DNA of 64,000 nucleotides from Lucifuga dentata (GCA_014773175.1 VXCM01003484.1:1-64000), one strand, 5' to 3'. Positions 22,439-34,243 are shown, numbered from the stretch's first letter. The notes: generated by a model not told the origin, from the letters alone. Numbers and translations: made by a program.

Positions 22439-23876
22439 TTATGAATGGTCGAGAAAAGACAGCATCCAACAATGCAGCAGCCTAAGGTGAGGCTCATTGT
22501 TTGTCATTTTTGTCATTTTTTACCAGAATCATACCTGTATTTTTCAGAAGATCAGTATTTCAACTCAGATTTTCACCTGTGCATCAAAAATTTACCTCTT
22601 GGCTTTTCAGCACAACAGGGTAGGGTCCTCTTATTGCGAGGTTAATCTGAGCAGGCATGTGGTGATAGGAAGTTTCAATTCCAGCTGACAACATTTCTCA
22701 TATTCCCCATATCTACTGTTACATACCATATAGGCAAAAAAAAAAAAAAGGGNTTTTTTTTTTTTAACCTGAAGGCCTGTCCCTCCTGCACATCTTAATA
22801 TTCAAAATAAATGATGATAAATTCCAGGATTTTTAAAAATACATAATACCTTATAATAATAGATGTTTTGTAAGGGAGAGAAAAGCAAGCTTGTGGCTGG
22901 TGTTTATCTCTGGACTAGCAGCATAAATGGGTGTGGACCTGCATTTATCCCATCTTTAAATACCATCATGGTGAGCTTCATCAAAGCACTTGCACAGTGG
23001 ATAACAAATCAGACTGTGGTTGTTCTGGGCAGCTTCCCAGTGTGAGTGCGTATAACTATGCGAGTGTGAAGAAGTATGCTATTAAAAAGAGCACTGGTGC
23101 TCCTGGGAAACAATCCTGGATAAATACAGCTTAAAAAAGCGAGAAAAAGCACAGTAGAAGGAGTGCCCGCAGCAATCCAGTGGCACGGTAAATGACACAG
23201 TATCAGCTCTGCTATTATCATATCTTTAATAAGCAATATGTGCACAAACAGATCCAACTGAAAGGCTGACTACCCTTAATGCATCATGCTTTTCATGCCA
23301 ATTTGACTTTGATATGCTGTATTTCCCTCATGCAGGAACGAATAAAACAGTTTTCATTATAAATAAATCCACATGTGGCTTTGGTGTGAGATTGGTTATC
23401 ATCCAAAATACAGCTGCCAGTACTCGTAATGATACACGGAGTGGGGATTGTGGAAATGGTGACATTTGCTGAAGTGGGATTAACTGGTTGGTGTCTAATT
23501 TCTGTAGCCAAATTGTTGTGCTCTTTGGCTTTTTGCTACATAACAATGAACTATATCTTACAAAGAACAATTGATTACCAAAGTGAACAGCATCAGATGA
23601 TCTATAAATGTGTTATGGGCCCATGGGTGAAGCAGGGGTAAAATTCTTAATTTGTCATTTTGCAGTATTTTGGGCTTTGCTCATTTATCAATCAAACACA
23701 ACTGGATGTGTTCACAGGCTGAAGCTAATTTAGTGACTCCTGGTTGGTTGCAGCATATGCATGAAGGGAGCAGGATCTGGGAGGGATACCATGATCCTCC
23801 CATGTGTTACACCCGACCTTTGAAATTTAACTGTGGCAGGTGGAAAAAAAGCAGCTGGCGACACTCCATGTGGAAA
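22439..23876. other. AT-rich non-coding sequence
   Basis: No gene or element could be supported. An A-run meeting a T-run at an N (22753) is a probable contig join. Confidence 0.5.
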
Positions 23877-24240
23877 AAATGGCTCCCAATCTTTATCCTC
23901 GAGTACCCCAGCATTTCAAATTTCCCACCTCTCCCTGTCCTACTCACACCTGATTAGCTAAATCAGACACACCTGACACACCAAATGGTATGCTAAATCA
24001 GGTGTGTTCACTTGATCAAGAGTTGGTGCCTCCCATACTTTGATTGGCTGAACACACCTGAGTTAAAATAAACAACACACACACACACTTAGCTAATCAG
24101 GGTGGGCAGAGCAGGGAGGCATGGGAAATCTAGAGTGCTGTNACACACACACACACTTAGCTAATCAGGGTGGGCAGAGCAGGGAGGCATGGGAAATCTA
24201 GAGTGCTGTGCTACACAAGGACCAGAATTGGGAACCACTG
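23877..24240. mobile_element. hAT-type MITE
   Basis: The right end, reverse complemented, starts CAGTGGTTCCCAATTCTGGT, a classic hAT-type terminus. The left end, AAATGGCTCCCAATCTTTAT, pairs with it, and similarity continues through CCTGATTAGCTAA for about 85 bp. After removing the internal assembly duplication the element is about 300 bp and entirely non-coding. No convincing 8 bp target duplication was found. Confidence 0.6.
24075..24209. other. Assembly duplication around N
   Basis: The 67 bp at 24075-24141, starting in a short (CA)n, are repeated exactly at 24143-24209 with one N at 24142. A contig overlap left unmerged. Confidence 0.85.
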
Positions 24241-25852
24241 TGTTAGACCTACCATGTCTACACCCTCTCCAGGCCAACAGTGGAGTCAGCAGTGACAAGG
24301 ACTGCGAGAGTGCATAACAAAAACTAAATGTGTCATCACTGTGCAAGGTAATTTAATTTTAGGTGCCCTATATACACCCACTGTGATCATGCACCGCCCA
24401 CACATGGTCATCAGTTTCTCCCGAGAGAAGCACATCTACTCTGGAACATCAGTACAGTATGTACAGAGGACACAAATAATTAAAGGAAGTAAAAAGTGAC
24501 ACACTAATTAAAGGAAGTAAAAAGTGAATGATTGGTCATGAATGGCACCATCCTCTGCTGCACCTGTTGGTAAAGTATTCCTCCTATTATATATTATATT
24601 ATATATTATATTATATTCCTCCTAAAGTCACCATATCCTGTGTGCCTGAACCATGCACCACTGACTGCTAACAAATACTGTAGGACCCACTATCTTTATA
24701 ATGCTCATTGAGTCATCCCATTTTATTTAATAATGTTGTAGGTGTGGGCATCAGATTTAGGAATCAAGTACCAGCTTTGAAAGGAAAGAAAGAAAGAAAG
24801 AAACAGAGCAGAGGAGATGGTGCTTTAACTGCCAAATTTATTTCCCAAGCCAATGTTGCATTTGTCTTTCTTGCACCCCTCATCTCTAACTCCTTGTTTC
24901 CATGTCATGTTCCCTTCATCTTCTTTTCTCTCTTGCAATTCTTCCGTCTGACTGTCTACTTCTTTTCCCTTCTCCCCCATTTCCCAAAAGCCCACATCTG
25001 TCAAACTAAGCACCTGTCTTGTCTCTTTTGCTAACCTCTGCTGTCCTTCTTTTTTGTTCCCCCTCCTTGCTCCTCCTCCTCCTCCTCTTACACTTATTCA
25101 GTTCCCAAGCCTTTGTTAACCATTATATCCTTTCTTCATTTTGACCTCTGTCCCACCCTCCCCTCTTTTCTGTCCCTCCATTCTGTGCTGATATGAACTC
25201 TAATGTGTCAGGTGAATTGATCATTCCCAGCTGTTGTATGCCAACCACATCTCTCTTTCCACCATGTTTCTCTCTCTCTCTCTCTCTCTCTCTCCCCTCC
25301 CTCCCTTTACTCTATTTTTTTCTTTCCCCTGTCCCTCTCCATTTGACCATTTTCACTCTGTCTCCTCCTATCTTTTTCTTTCTTACTCCTTTCTTTGTCT
25401 CTGACTCTATTTGTGTTGTTTCCTTCTGATATTGTCCTATCAGGACGTTTCAGGTCCTCATCCACAAAGGTGGCGGCGCACGGTGCAGCAGTGGCTACTC
25501 AGGCTCCCGTTAGTTATATACAATCTGTGCTACATGTACCATCTACAACTGAGGACTCAGAACGAGCTGACAGATGTAGCAAAGTTAAGTTGGTTTATGT
25601 TCACCATACCGTACTAGAACTCAGTACATTCAACAGTTTACTAACGGATGTACAGGGAACTCTACACGATCCCGGACTACTACACTTGCCCGACCCAGTA
25701 ACCCACACAGCAGTGGAAATCCTTACCGCCGCTGCCTGCATATGGAGCAGTGTGAAAGAAAATGCGATTATCCCTGTGCGAGTGCACAGGGATCATTGCT
25801 AGGCTAAAGGTTAATCCCTGTAGAACAGTCTCCGCACTATTCTGCTCACTAA
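24241..25852. other. Pyrimidine-rich non-coding sequence
   Basis: No gene is supported. A 23 bp segment containing TTAAAGGAAGTAAAAAGTGA occurs twice at 24477-24499 and 24505-24527; an (ATTAT)n tract lies at 24586-24617; a (CT)n at 25269-25294 sits in a long C/T-rich stretch. The part after 25440 may be the 5' region of the LINE below, being more CG-rich. Confidence 0.45.
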
Positions 25853-26672
25853 TTGCTTCTTGGAAAACAAAATGGACTATCTGAGATTTGACTTAAATAC
25901 CAGCGTGAGATGGACTGCTTCACTCTGATTTTCACTGAGACATGGATAAATGCTGCCATCCCTAAGGATGCCATTTGAGTGGATGGGCTAACAAGCTGAA
26001 TAACTTTAAAAATGCACAATTATTAATAACCTTAATAAATGCACAGACCTTCAATGTGGAAGGTTTGTCCATTTATTTATATTAACAACTGGTTCACTAA
26101 CACTGAAACAGTCTTGTCATTGTTCTCCAGAGATAGAGACAGTATGGTGATAAAGTGAGCCAGGCTGTTGTCCCTTCTTGCTTCAAGGTCACCTCCATCA
26201 TACCAGTGTCAAAGAAGTCAACAGTTTCATGTCTCAATGACTAATATCCCATAGCACTCACCCCATCACGATGAAGTGCCTCGAGAGGCTGGTAAGGGAA
26301 CACATAATATCCAGACTCTCTTTTACGCTAGACCATTCCAGTTTGCATATCACCCAAACTGCTCCACCGATGACTCATCAGCAACAACAAATTAGCCTAT
26401 AGAGAGGAAGCAGAACAACTGGTGTGATGGACTGGTGTAACACCAATAATCTGTCCCTAACAACAGAAATAACTGTAAACTTCAGGAAGAACTGAGCTAA
26501 TCACACTCTACTCTACATCAATGGCACCACTGTAGAATCAGTCAGGATCGCAAAGTTCCTGGAGCTGCATGTTATGAATAATCTGATCTGGACTCTAAAC
26601 ACCTCATTTGGCAAGAGAGCCCAGTAGCACTTGTGCTTCCTGTATGAGGAGAGCATATCTGCCTTCTGTATG
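25853..26672 (+). pseudogene. LINE remnant: endonuclease and reverse transcriptase fragments
   Basis: Plus-strand frames show parts of a non-LTR retrotransposon polyprotein. First comes an apurinic-type endonuclease region: ENKMDYLRFDLNT, then CFTLIFTETWINAAIPKDAI ended by a TGA. Next are reverse-transcriptase segments [22 protein letters not shown] and PFQFAYHPNCSTDD. Then it jumps to a post-palm segment, NNLSLTTEITVNFRKN, YINGTTVESV and LHVMNNLIWTLN. The catalytic FADD block that should lie between is missing, so a deletion near 26395 removed the polymerase core. Several stops and frame changes confirm it is dead. The clade (Jockey/CR1/L2-like group) is inferred from motif style only. Confidence 0.8.
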
Positions 26673-26728
26673 TTCCATATATTTAATACTGGTCAGATGG
26701 GTAAAGAAAACCAGAAAAGAGAGTCTAA

Positions 26729-27527
26729 GGTTGGATTTACACTACGACAAACGTGCGACCTGATTCTGATCTTTTGCGTATATGTGACACGTACTGAATA
26801 TGTTTCCTGACATGTAAATGGTAAAAAGCCACATGGAATCGGATATTCTCAGATCTGTTTTGGGCCACTTGCATATGTAGAAATAAATCAGATACGTATC
26901 AGATATCCACCAATGCGACTGCTGTCTAAATACACAAATCAGAATTTCCTTCCCATTCCAACTCCTATATAACATTCCACCTTGTCTGCATATGAATGAT
27001 GACCGCTCTCTGTAAACAGAAATGGAGGACATACTATATATATCAGACACACTGATGTGTGTTTNATGACCGCTCTCTGTAAACAGAAATGGAGGACATA
27101 CTATATATATCAGACACACTGATGTGTGTTTGTCAAATAGATTACTGTGTGATAACAGGCTCCCATTACAGCAGCAAAAGTCCAACTCCACCCGCTTGTC
27201 CTCTGTGATTAACTGACGAAAACAGTATCCAGATGGGAGAGATAAATGTTCACACAACATATCAGGTGTTTCTCTCTGCATTTGAAAGTTGCTAACCCGC
27301 TGATCATATTTTTAAATAGTTCTCTCATCTTAGACCATTGAAGCGTTTTGTTTCCATCTGTCTCAGAAATGTACGCAACTGCATCCAGGCTGCAACACGT
27401 CAAAGCCATGTAAATACAGGTATCAGATATGGGCCTCTTAAAAAAAGAAAATAATATGCTGAACAAAAAATCAGATATAGGCACAAGATCAGAATTAAGC
27501 ATCAAGACTTGTAGTGTAAATCCATCC
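26729..27527. mobile_element. Harbinger-like MITE with TAA target duplication
   Basis: Terminal inverted repeats GGTTGGATTTACACTAC (26729-26745) and, reverse complemented, GGATGGATTTACACTAC (27511-27527) differ at one of 17 positions. TAA stands directly outside both ends (26726-26728 and 27528-27530), the 3 bp target duplication characteristic of PIF/Harbinger elements. The interior repeats ATCAGATA-like motifs and has no recognisable transposase. With the 67 bp assembly duplication removed, it is about 730 bp. Confidence 0.75.
26999..27131. other. Assembly duplication around N
   Basis: The 66 bp at 26999-27064 are repeated exactly at 27066-27131 around an N at 27065, inside the MITE. Same signature as the joins at 8385, 9109 and 24142. 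Confidence 0.85.
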
Positions 27528-27530
27528 TAA

Positions 27531-29169
27531 AACAGAGGCAACAATAGATTAGGTGGATGTAAATAGATTTAGATGTAGTACAGATCGATTCAAAGGGACA
27601 GAGTGGAGGGTGATGGCAGAGGGAAAGGGACAAATGAATGTAACTCCCAAGACGAAGAATATCAGTTGAAATACCTCTCAGATGTACTGTAATCATCAAC
27701 AGGTGTTTAATATACTGTGACCACCCACTTTAACACACTAAACAGGGACTGATTGAGGAATAAAACTGAATCAGGGGATTAATAAGGTATGTTAATCTAA
27801 AAATATGATGAAAAGTCATTTTTTCCCCAGAAAGAAAAAAAAAAAAAAANAAAAAAAAAAAAAAAAAGCATGTTTTTCATGCAACTACAGTGTTTTTGGG
27901 TGGGATGAGGTTAACTAATTTAAAGTCATGCTTGTTAGAAATTAATTAAATCTTGGTTGTCCAAGTGTTTTGGACTTCATTTCATTGGATGGTGTGAACG
28001 AAGAGGGCTTGCCTCTTGAATTTGAAACAAATGATGTGGATACTGAGGGAACTGCAGGAAGCAGGGAAATCTGAGAGAAGAGGAGGAAGAATAAAAAATG
28101 AAGCAGTTTTGTAATTGAATTTTCTCCAAGCTCTCTTAATAAGGTACATTTTATTCCATACTAAGGCAGCACAAGGCTACAGCTGAGACAGGAAATTATT
28201 TAAATTCAACATGGCGCAGTGCGACTCATCAACAGTTGGAGCTTGACACTAACACTGCCTAGGTTAAGGTTTGAGGGCTCTGCTGACAAAATATTGCACT
28301 CTCAGGTGTCATAAATAAAGTCTGAGTGTTTAAGTCTGCTGTCTGTGTGCTTTAATTGGCCTAAAACTGAATCCCAGCAGAACTTTTTCCCAGTGTTCGC
28401 TCAGCTGTGTCTGCTTTCCTCCTATCTCTGTTTAATTTAAGGAAAGGTGAGTGGACCTCACTGTGTGCCTTTTGAAGCATTTATACTATACACTCATAGC
28501 ACCAAATAGCGTATGCATACACACGCACACACACACAAATATTGAATGGAATATATTGTGGTATAATTGTCACAAAACACTTGTTACATTTGTCCAACCC
28601 AGTCTTCTTCCACAAATTATGTTTATACACAGCTAAACTATTTCTTAATAATTGTGCCCTGATTATTCAGTTCAAAAATGTTGTTAGTTACCATTGTGCT
28701 GATATGTTTAGGTATGTTCATTATCCATGTAGTACCAATCAAAATGCTTCCAGTGCTTGGAGATATAGAGAGAAATGAATACATACATACATGCATACAG
28801 GATGAGTTGTTTTCCCAGCAGATGACTTTTTTTTTTAACAGTGTTGTCTTGTAGCAGGAAACACAATTGTTGGGTGCTTGTGGAAATAAAATCAAGCCGG
28901 CTTAATCTCTCTTTTTTTCTCTCTCTTTTTTCAACATCTGGTTGTGGTTTTGATGGACTAAAGTAAAAACTGAAAAGTCTTGGAGAAATACTGTGATATT
29001 TTTATTTTTCCTCCATTATGCTTCAGTCTCACAGGAAACAGAATAGAGACAAGAGTACTCAATCCAGCATGTTCACCTGCACCACAAAAACCTGTACATG
29101 CTATTGTTGTAGTCCTACTTTCTACAATGCTTTGCCCTAAATGAGCACAAATGATAATGATTGAATGGA

Positions 29170-29174
<5 letters not shown>
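27531..29174. other. AT-rich non-coding sequence
   Basis: No gene or element is supported. An A-tract with an N lies at 27834-27867. The 27900-28440 part has few simple repeats and looks unique. Confidence 0.5.

Positions 29175-29202
<28 letters not shown>
29175..29202. repeat. Poly(A) tract
   Basis: A run of 28 A without an N. I saw no retroposed sequence ending at it. Confidence 0.9.
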
Positions 29203-29205
<3 letters not shown>

Positions 29206-29804
29206 CAAAGTTTGGAGCTACAACAGTAAACCAAACATGTACAAAGTGTGAATACACAGTCACTGTAGATAGACTGTCTAAATAATGCTGTCTGACAGTT
29301 TCCAGCCTTTATTTTGAATGGAAATGATGAATGGGTAACTTCATCAAACACAAATGATCGACAAAGGCAACAACAAAAAAGCTGCAGTTTTTTTTTCTTT
29401 TTCTTTTTTTTTTGAAGTGTTGAAAGACATCTTGGAAGCACTATAAGAGAAGTGTGTTATAGATGGGAAGGGGGNGGGGGGGGGGGAGAAAGAGATTCTG
29501 GGATACTACAGAGAACCTAAGGTATGTGTGTGTGTTTACATAGGGAACATGTTGAATGGGGATGGAAGGACTGGGGACAAAGTTAAGATATGTGAGTGTG
29601 ATGGGATGGATGATTGGATGAATTTTGTGGGGAGATGAAGTGGAAATTTATAATTTTGTGGATTTAGGGTGCAGTTTGTAGATGTTTGTGTAGCTTGGAG
29701 GCAATTTTGACTTATAATAAAAAAAAAAGCTTTACCTTATCTGATAGGTGAATATAAGCAAAGCCCCATGGTGGAAGGTATTAACTCCAATAAAAATAAT
29801 TTGA
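29203..29804. other. AT-rich non-coding sequence
   Basis: Nothing supported except a G-run with an N at 29475. Confidence 0.5.
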
Positions 29805-29894
29805 AAAAAGAAGAAGAAGAAGAAGAAGAAAAAGAAGAAGAAGAAGAAGAAGAAGAAGAAGAAGAAGAAGAAGAAGAAGAAGAAGAAGAAGAAA
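29805..29894. repeat. (GAA)n trinucleotide array
   Basis: About 29 AAG/GAA units with one small interruption near 29830. The minus-strand poly-Ser open frame is purely a product of this repeat. Confidence 0.97.
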
Positions 29895-30356
29895 CACGAA
29901 TGGCCAGCAATGCTCTCAGCAAGGAGTAAAAAAAACATTGCAGAATTATATAAAATAGGTGAAAAGTGATGGCATCATCATGTGGCGTGTGCATTAGGCA
30001 TGTATTTGCTAAAGCTGGATTGTGCTGATGCATATCAGCCATGTCAAGCATGGGTTCAAGGGCAATTATGATAGAAAAACTACACCTTCTTTCTAGAAAT
30101 CTCTCAGCATTACCAATTAGCCTGTGTATCACAACTCTGGCAATGGAAGTCATGATCAGCCTGAGTTTCGGTGGATAAATGCCAGCCATCATTTATCTAA
30201 CATGGGCAGTGTTCAATCATCAAGCTGAGAAGTGACCAATCATACAATCAGTCTGGTGTTAAATGTTGATCACAGTTGAGTTCATTGGTAAATTGGCTCA
30301 GGGATGAGAGAAACCAGAAGGCAAATGAGTCATCTGATGTGCACAGCAGTGACCCT

Positions 30357-30358
<2 letters not shown>

Positions 30359-30438
<80 letters not shown>
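30359..30438. repeat. Compound (CA)n-(CAT)n microsatellite
   Basis: A CA array of about 22 units passes directly into a CAT/ATC array of about 12 units at 30402. The Thr-His, poly-His and poly-Ile frames across it are artefacts. Confidence 0.97.
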
Positions 30439-30440
<2 letters not shown>

Positions 30441-30686
30441 GTGCATAGCTGTATGCCCTTTGTCCGAATTATTAAACACATTACTGTGACACACCTACTA
30501 TCTGAATGATTACCCTGGGCACAACAACCAAGCTAAATTTGTAACCAGGAAAAAAAAAGCAAAATAGATAAATAATCCATCTCTCACACAATATTAATTC
30601 CTTTAGGTGTGTGCAATAGTGCAAGAAAAAAAAGCATTCTGAGGTGAAAGAATGAGAAAAAAAATGTGAGAATTTGGAGAAAAAAG

Positions 30687-30738
30687 TCAGAATTCTGACT
30701 TTAATCTCAGAATTCTGAGATTAAAGTCAGAATTCTGA
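30687..30738. repeat. Perfect 52 bp palindrome
   Basis: The segment reads the same on both strands over all 52 bases. It consists of three copies of TCAGAATTCTGA-type units (the central one is CTCAGAATTCTGAG) joined by CTTTAAT and ATTAAAG. Each unit contains a GAATTC site. Probably a simple-sequence unit of a known fish low-complexity type rather than a protein-binding site. Confidence 0.9.
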
Positions 30739-32062
30739 TACACTACATATTTAGGTAAAGGGCCTTCATTAAAATGTATTCCTAATTAATTAAATTTTAA
30801 CTAGAAAGTTCTTACAGTAATGTATTGAATGTCTTAAGTTTTACAGTACATCTCATGTATTACTTTACATTACAACATACACCTAACATAATACATAACT
30901 GCCAATAAATCAAAGGTCATTTTGAGGTGGTCACACAAAAACCTTTTGTCACGTCAGTGATAATTCAGCGTGCACATAAATGTAATATGTAAATTTAAAT
31001 GGCAAATCATTGGGCATTTAATTAAGCATAATAGCAAGAAATAAATCTTGCATTTGACTGTCAATAATGCTAAAAAATTACATGTGAATATATGATATAT
31101 TTAGGAAGGTATTAAGGAATACATTTCTGTTCCTTAATCCATTTTACTGTAGCAAGCATTTCATTCTAATACAGCTCCTTGGGATTAGGATGAATTAGAT
31201 CATTCTGTAAGTAGTAAGCAATGTCTGCAAAAAGACATCTTACTCCTTCAGTCTGGTATGAAGAGGCTTAAAGTTGGAGAAGCAATTTCCAAGGCCACGG
31301 AAAACAGAAAACATGACATAGTCTGTTTAACTCCAAGAACTGTTAATGTATATTTTGAAAAATGCTGGATGTTATTACTCCAGTATTTTTCAAAAATACC
31401 ACACAGCTGCAACATTAGTCATCCAAAATGTGAGCAAAGATTTAATTTGGTCAAAGCAGGCATCACATTTGAAGTAAAGGATATTTCCCTTTAAAATGAA
31501 ACTTTTCTTATGATATATGCATTCTTCATAGGCCACCCTTGATGCTGTTGTTTATGCCTTTTTCTCCTTTAATCAATGTCGCTCTCAATGCATGCAGTGT
31601 TGCCTATGTCATTTTCCTCAACATTTTGCCTATTAATAATGCCTCTTAGTGTGAGCACCTGGGGAAATAAAGGATATAGACAGGAGGCTTCTAGCAGCTT
31701 TGTTATTTTGTGCTGCATATTCCCCACATGGGGTCCTTTCAGTCTCAGGGCAAGGTAAACAAAATGCCATGCTGCAAACTATTGTACCTTAGATTGATAA
31801 ATTACTGTCTGAGCCTTAAAGTTATCCATGTGCTATAATTATCTGGCTTTTCCAATATTAATCTCAATGAAATATGTTTGTTAGATATTATATTGGAAAA
31901 CCTTAATGAAAATGGTGGCCATTATTAACTACCAGTAAGCTCAAACCATATTGTTTTGAAGCAATGCAACGTTATAATTAATACATTCATATTTTATTTG
32001 TCTCCTCTACCTCAATATCTTCTTTTCAGCTGTTGATGTCTTACCCTCCCCCCGTCTTTCAG
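30739..32062. other. Unique AT-rich non-coding sequence
   Basis: No gene or mobile element is supported. From 31120 to 31990 the sequence has no simple repeats and a moderate, even composition. A hairpin with a 17 bp stem (one mismatch) and a 9-base loop lies at 31353-31395. This is a candidate for conserved regulatory DNA, but that is inference only. Confidence 0.45.
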
Positions 32063-32760
32063 ACACACTTTCATACTTTACACAACCACAGATGCTTGAA
32101 CTGGTATATGAATATGGAATGTGTCTGAGTTTGCATCAAGAATCAGAGATGAAACTCCATTCAGATCTCAGACTTTCTAAGAGTGAAAAAGTACAAGCAA
32201 AGCTCAGCTTACAGTTCTCTGACAGATACACAAAGTTCAGAAAGTCTTCAGAAAACTCAGCAGACAGAGAATCCAGGTGTGCACAAAATAAAATATATGG
32301 TTTAGTCTGAGTCTGTTCAGGAGTTCGCATTAATAGCGTAGTGTGAATCTGTGTTGTCAGCTTTTGTGAAAGTCTGATGCGCTCCTCAGATGGCCAGTGT
32401 ACGTGTTCTAACTGGGGTGTCTATTAAAATGATTATAACCTCTTTGTCATGAAGCTTAAACTTTCCTGTGTTTATGCATGTTTCATCTCACTTAAATCAT
32501 ATATACTTTAAATTACTTCTAATGTAAAGTATCTATTCTATTCTGTTATTTTAATATGACTGCAATGTATAGGAAATTTTTATTTGCTTATTTGTTTTGT
32601 TTGATGAGGTTTAATATCACTGTATCTGCAGATGTACAGCATGTATGTATCTGTATCCGATGCGTATGAAAAAAGTGTTGTCTTGTAAGCCCATGTGGGC
32701 TAGGCATAGTGTTCTACATGCATGACACAATAGAAAATAAAAATTCAAATTCAATTCTGT
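32063..32760 (+). other. Candidate terminal exon and 3' UTR, unknown gene
   Basis: A strong splice-acceptor-like tract (CCTCCCCCCGTCTTTCAG, ending at 32062) is followed by an open frame of about 82 codons to a TGA at 32308-32310. AT-rich, UTR-like sequence then runs to an AATAAA at 32736-32741. The peptide is charged and Ser-rich (for example LHSDLRLSKSEKVQ) with no family I recognise. It could equally be chance: the frame is short and no upstream exon or donor was identified. A non-coding RNA exon is another possibility. Confidence 0.2.
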
Positions 32761-33122
32761 TTTTATGCTGTAGTTTTTAGATTTTTGCATGTATGTTTGA
32801 CTACATCTTGTGTTTTACACAACTTTAAATATGAAACAATAGCATAGTCCTTTAAACTTGTTAGGCTATATTCACTGCTGTAACTGACTGATAAGACTTG
32901 AAATTATCAGAATTATAGGGTTCAAATCAGGCAACTGCTTTAATTAAGTTATTTTTACAGTCAGGGCAGACCAGGACATTTTCTGACAGACTGACTCTGA
33001 AATAACTGTGGCAGTCTATCTGCGTATCCTACATGTAATTTCACGTGCAAACATCTGTGCTTTTTACATTGTTCATTTCTTTTAATTACATATTTAGCAT
33101 TAATTTATGGCCATTTTTTCTC
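32761..33122. other. AT-rich non-coding sequence
   Basis: Nothing recognisable. Confidence 0.5.
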
Positions 33123-33226
33123 TGTGTGTGTGTGTGTGTGTGTGTAGATATAGATATATACATATAGATATGTATTACACTCAAATACACATATATACAG
33201 TGTGTGTGTGTGTGTGTGTGTGTGTG
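33123..33226. repeat. Two (GT)n arrays with AT-rich spacer
   Basis: GT arrays at 33123-33145 and 33201-33226 are separated by an AT-rich (TAGATA-like) spacer. Confidence 0.9.
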
Positions 33227-33554
33227 CATGTGCGTATGTGCACGCATGCAAAGCATTTTTGTGACCTACATGCTTGCCTGGCTGCAGATCACTAGCAGTT
33301 CCCATTTAGAGCCAAAACCTTTATTTAGAATAGATGAAGGACTTCCTCCGTGTTCTGGAAAAAGGAAAAGGAGATGAAGATTTAAGGGGAAAAACTTAAA
33401 GGAAAGGAAAACAAAAAAATGACTGATAGGTTAACAGAAATTATGCAGCAGACAAGAGGAGCAGAAAAGAGGGCAGGTGGAGCGTTTTGGCTCTGTAGGG
33501 ATCTGAGTTGGGGTAAGCTTGGGTGAACATGTTTTACTCAGTCTCAATTCTACT

Positions 33555-33558
<4 letters not shown>
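33227..33558. other. Non-coding sequence
   Basis: No feature is supported. Confidence 0.5.

Positions 33559-33608
<50 letters not shown>
33559..33608. repeat. (CT)n microsatellite
   Basis: Twenty-five CT units in an uninterrupted run. Confidence 0.97.
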
Positions 33609-33613
<5 letters not shown>

Positions 33614-34045
33614 GTACCCCTTTCTTTGTCTCTTAGAGCTTCATATTTATCTTATGATGCCAAATACAAATTAGATGAGTACATGAAACTTTCAACTACA
33701 AACTATGATGTCGCATTTAAAGAGGTTAACCCTTAATTTATTGCACCACTTTGTATGTTCCTATTACATTTATTTATTTGCCTTTTTAATAATGACATAG
33801 TGACATTTACATGCTGAAGTTAAAGCTTTTGTGTGGTTGGGGCAGACTAAAATTGCAAGTTGATGGAACAGTGCAACAAGTACAACTTGCATGTCATCAA
33901 ACTGCAGAAGCAATATAAGAGAGCACAACCTTGCTACCGGTCCCAGTCTTAAAAGTCAAATAAACAAAGAAGGTTATAATATATAGAAATAAAATCAAAT
34001 TAATTCAGTGCAGTAAAGTAATAATAGTGCTGTTGCCATGTGGCA

Positions 34046-34046
<1 letters not shown>

Positions 34047-34091
<45 letters not shown>

Positions 34092-34200
34092 GTGTGTGCA
34101 TATACGTGTTGACAGTGGCACATAAGAAATATCAGAGCAAGATTGAATGTACTCTAACCTTAATCTCTCCAAGATTCATTGTAAGGATATATGCACACAT

Positions 34201-34243
<43 letters not shown>

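Noticed and set aside
26742..27281. 179-codon minus-strand open frame
   Set aside because: Its length comes from the assembly duplication at 27065 within a non-coding MITE; the peptide repeats itself across the N.
28500..28540. Short direct repeats considered as a CRISPR-like array
   Set aside because: They are a small CA microsatellite; no repeat-spacer structure exists anywhere in the window.
29737..30192. 151-codon open frame with a poly-Ser segment
   Set aside because: The long Ser run is the (GAA)n array read on the minus strand; the remainder has no recognisable homology.
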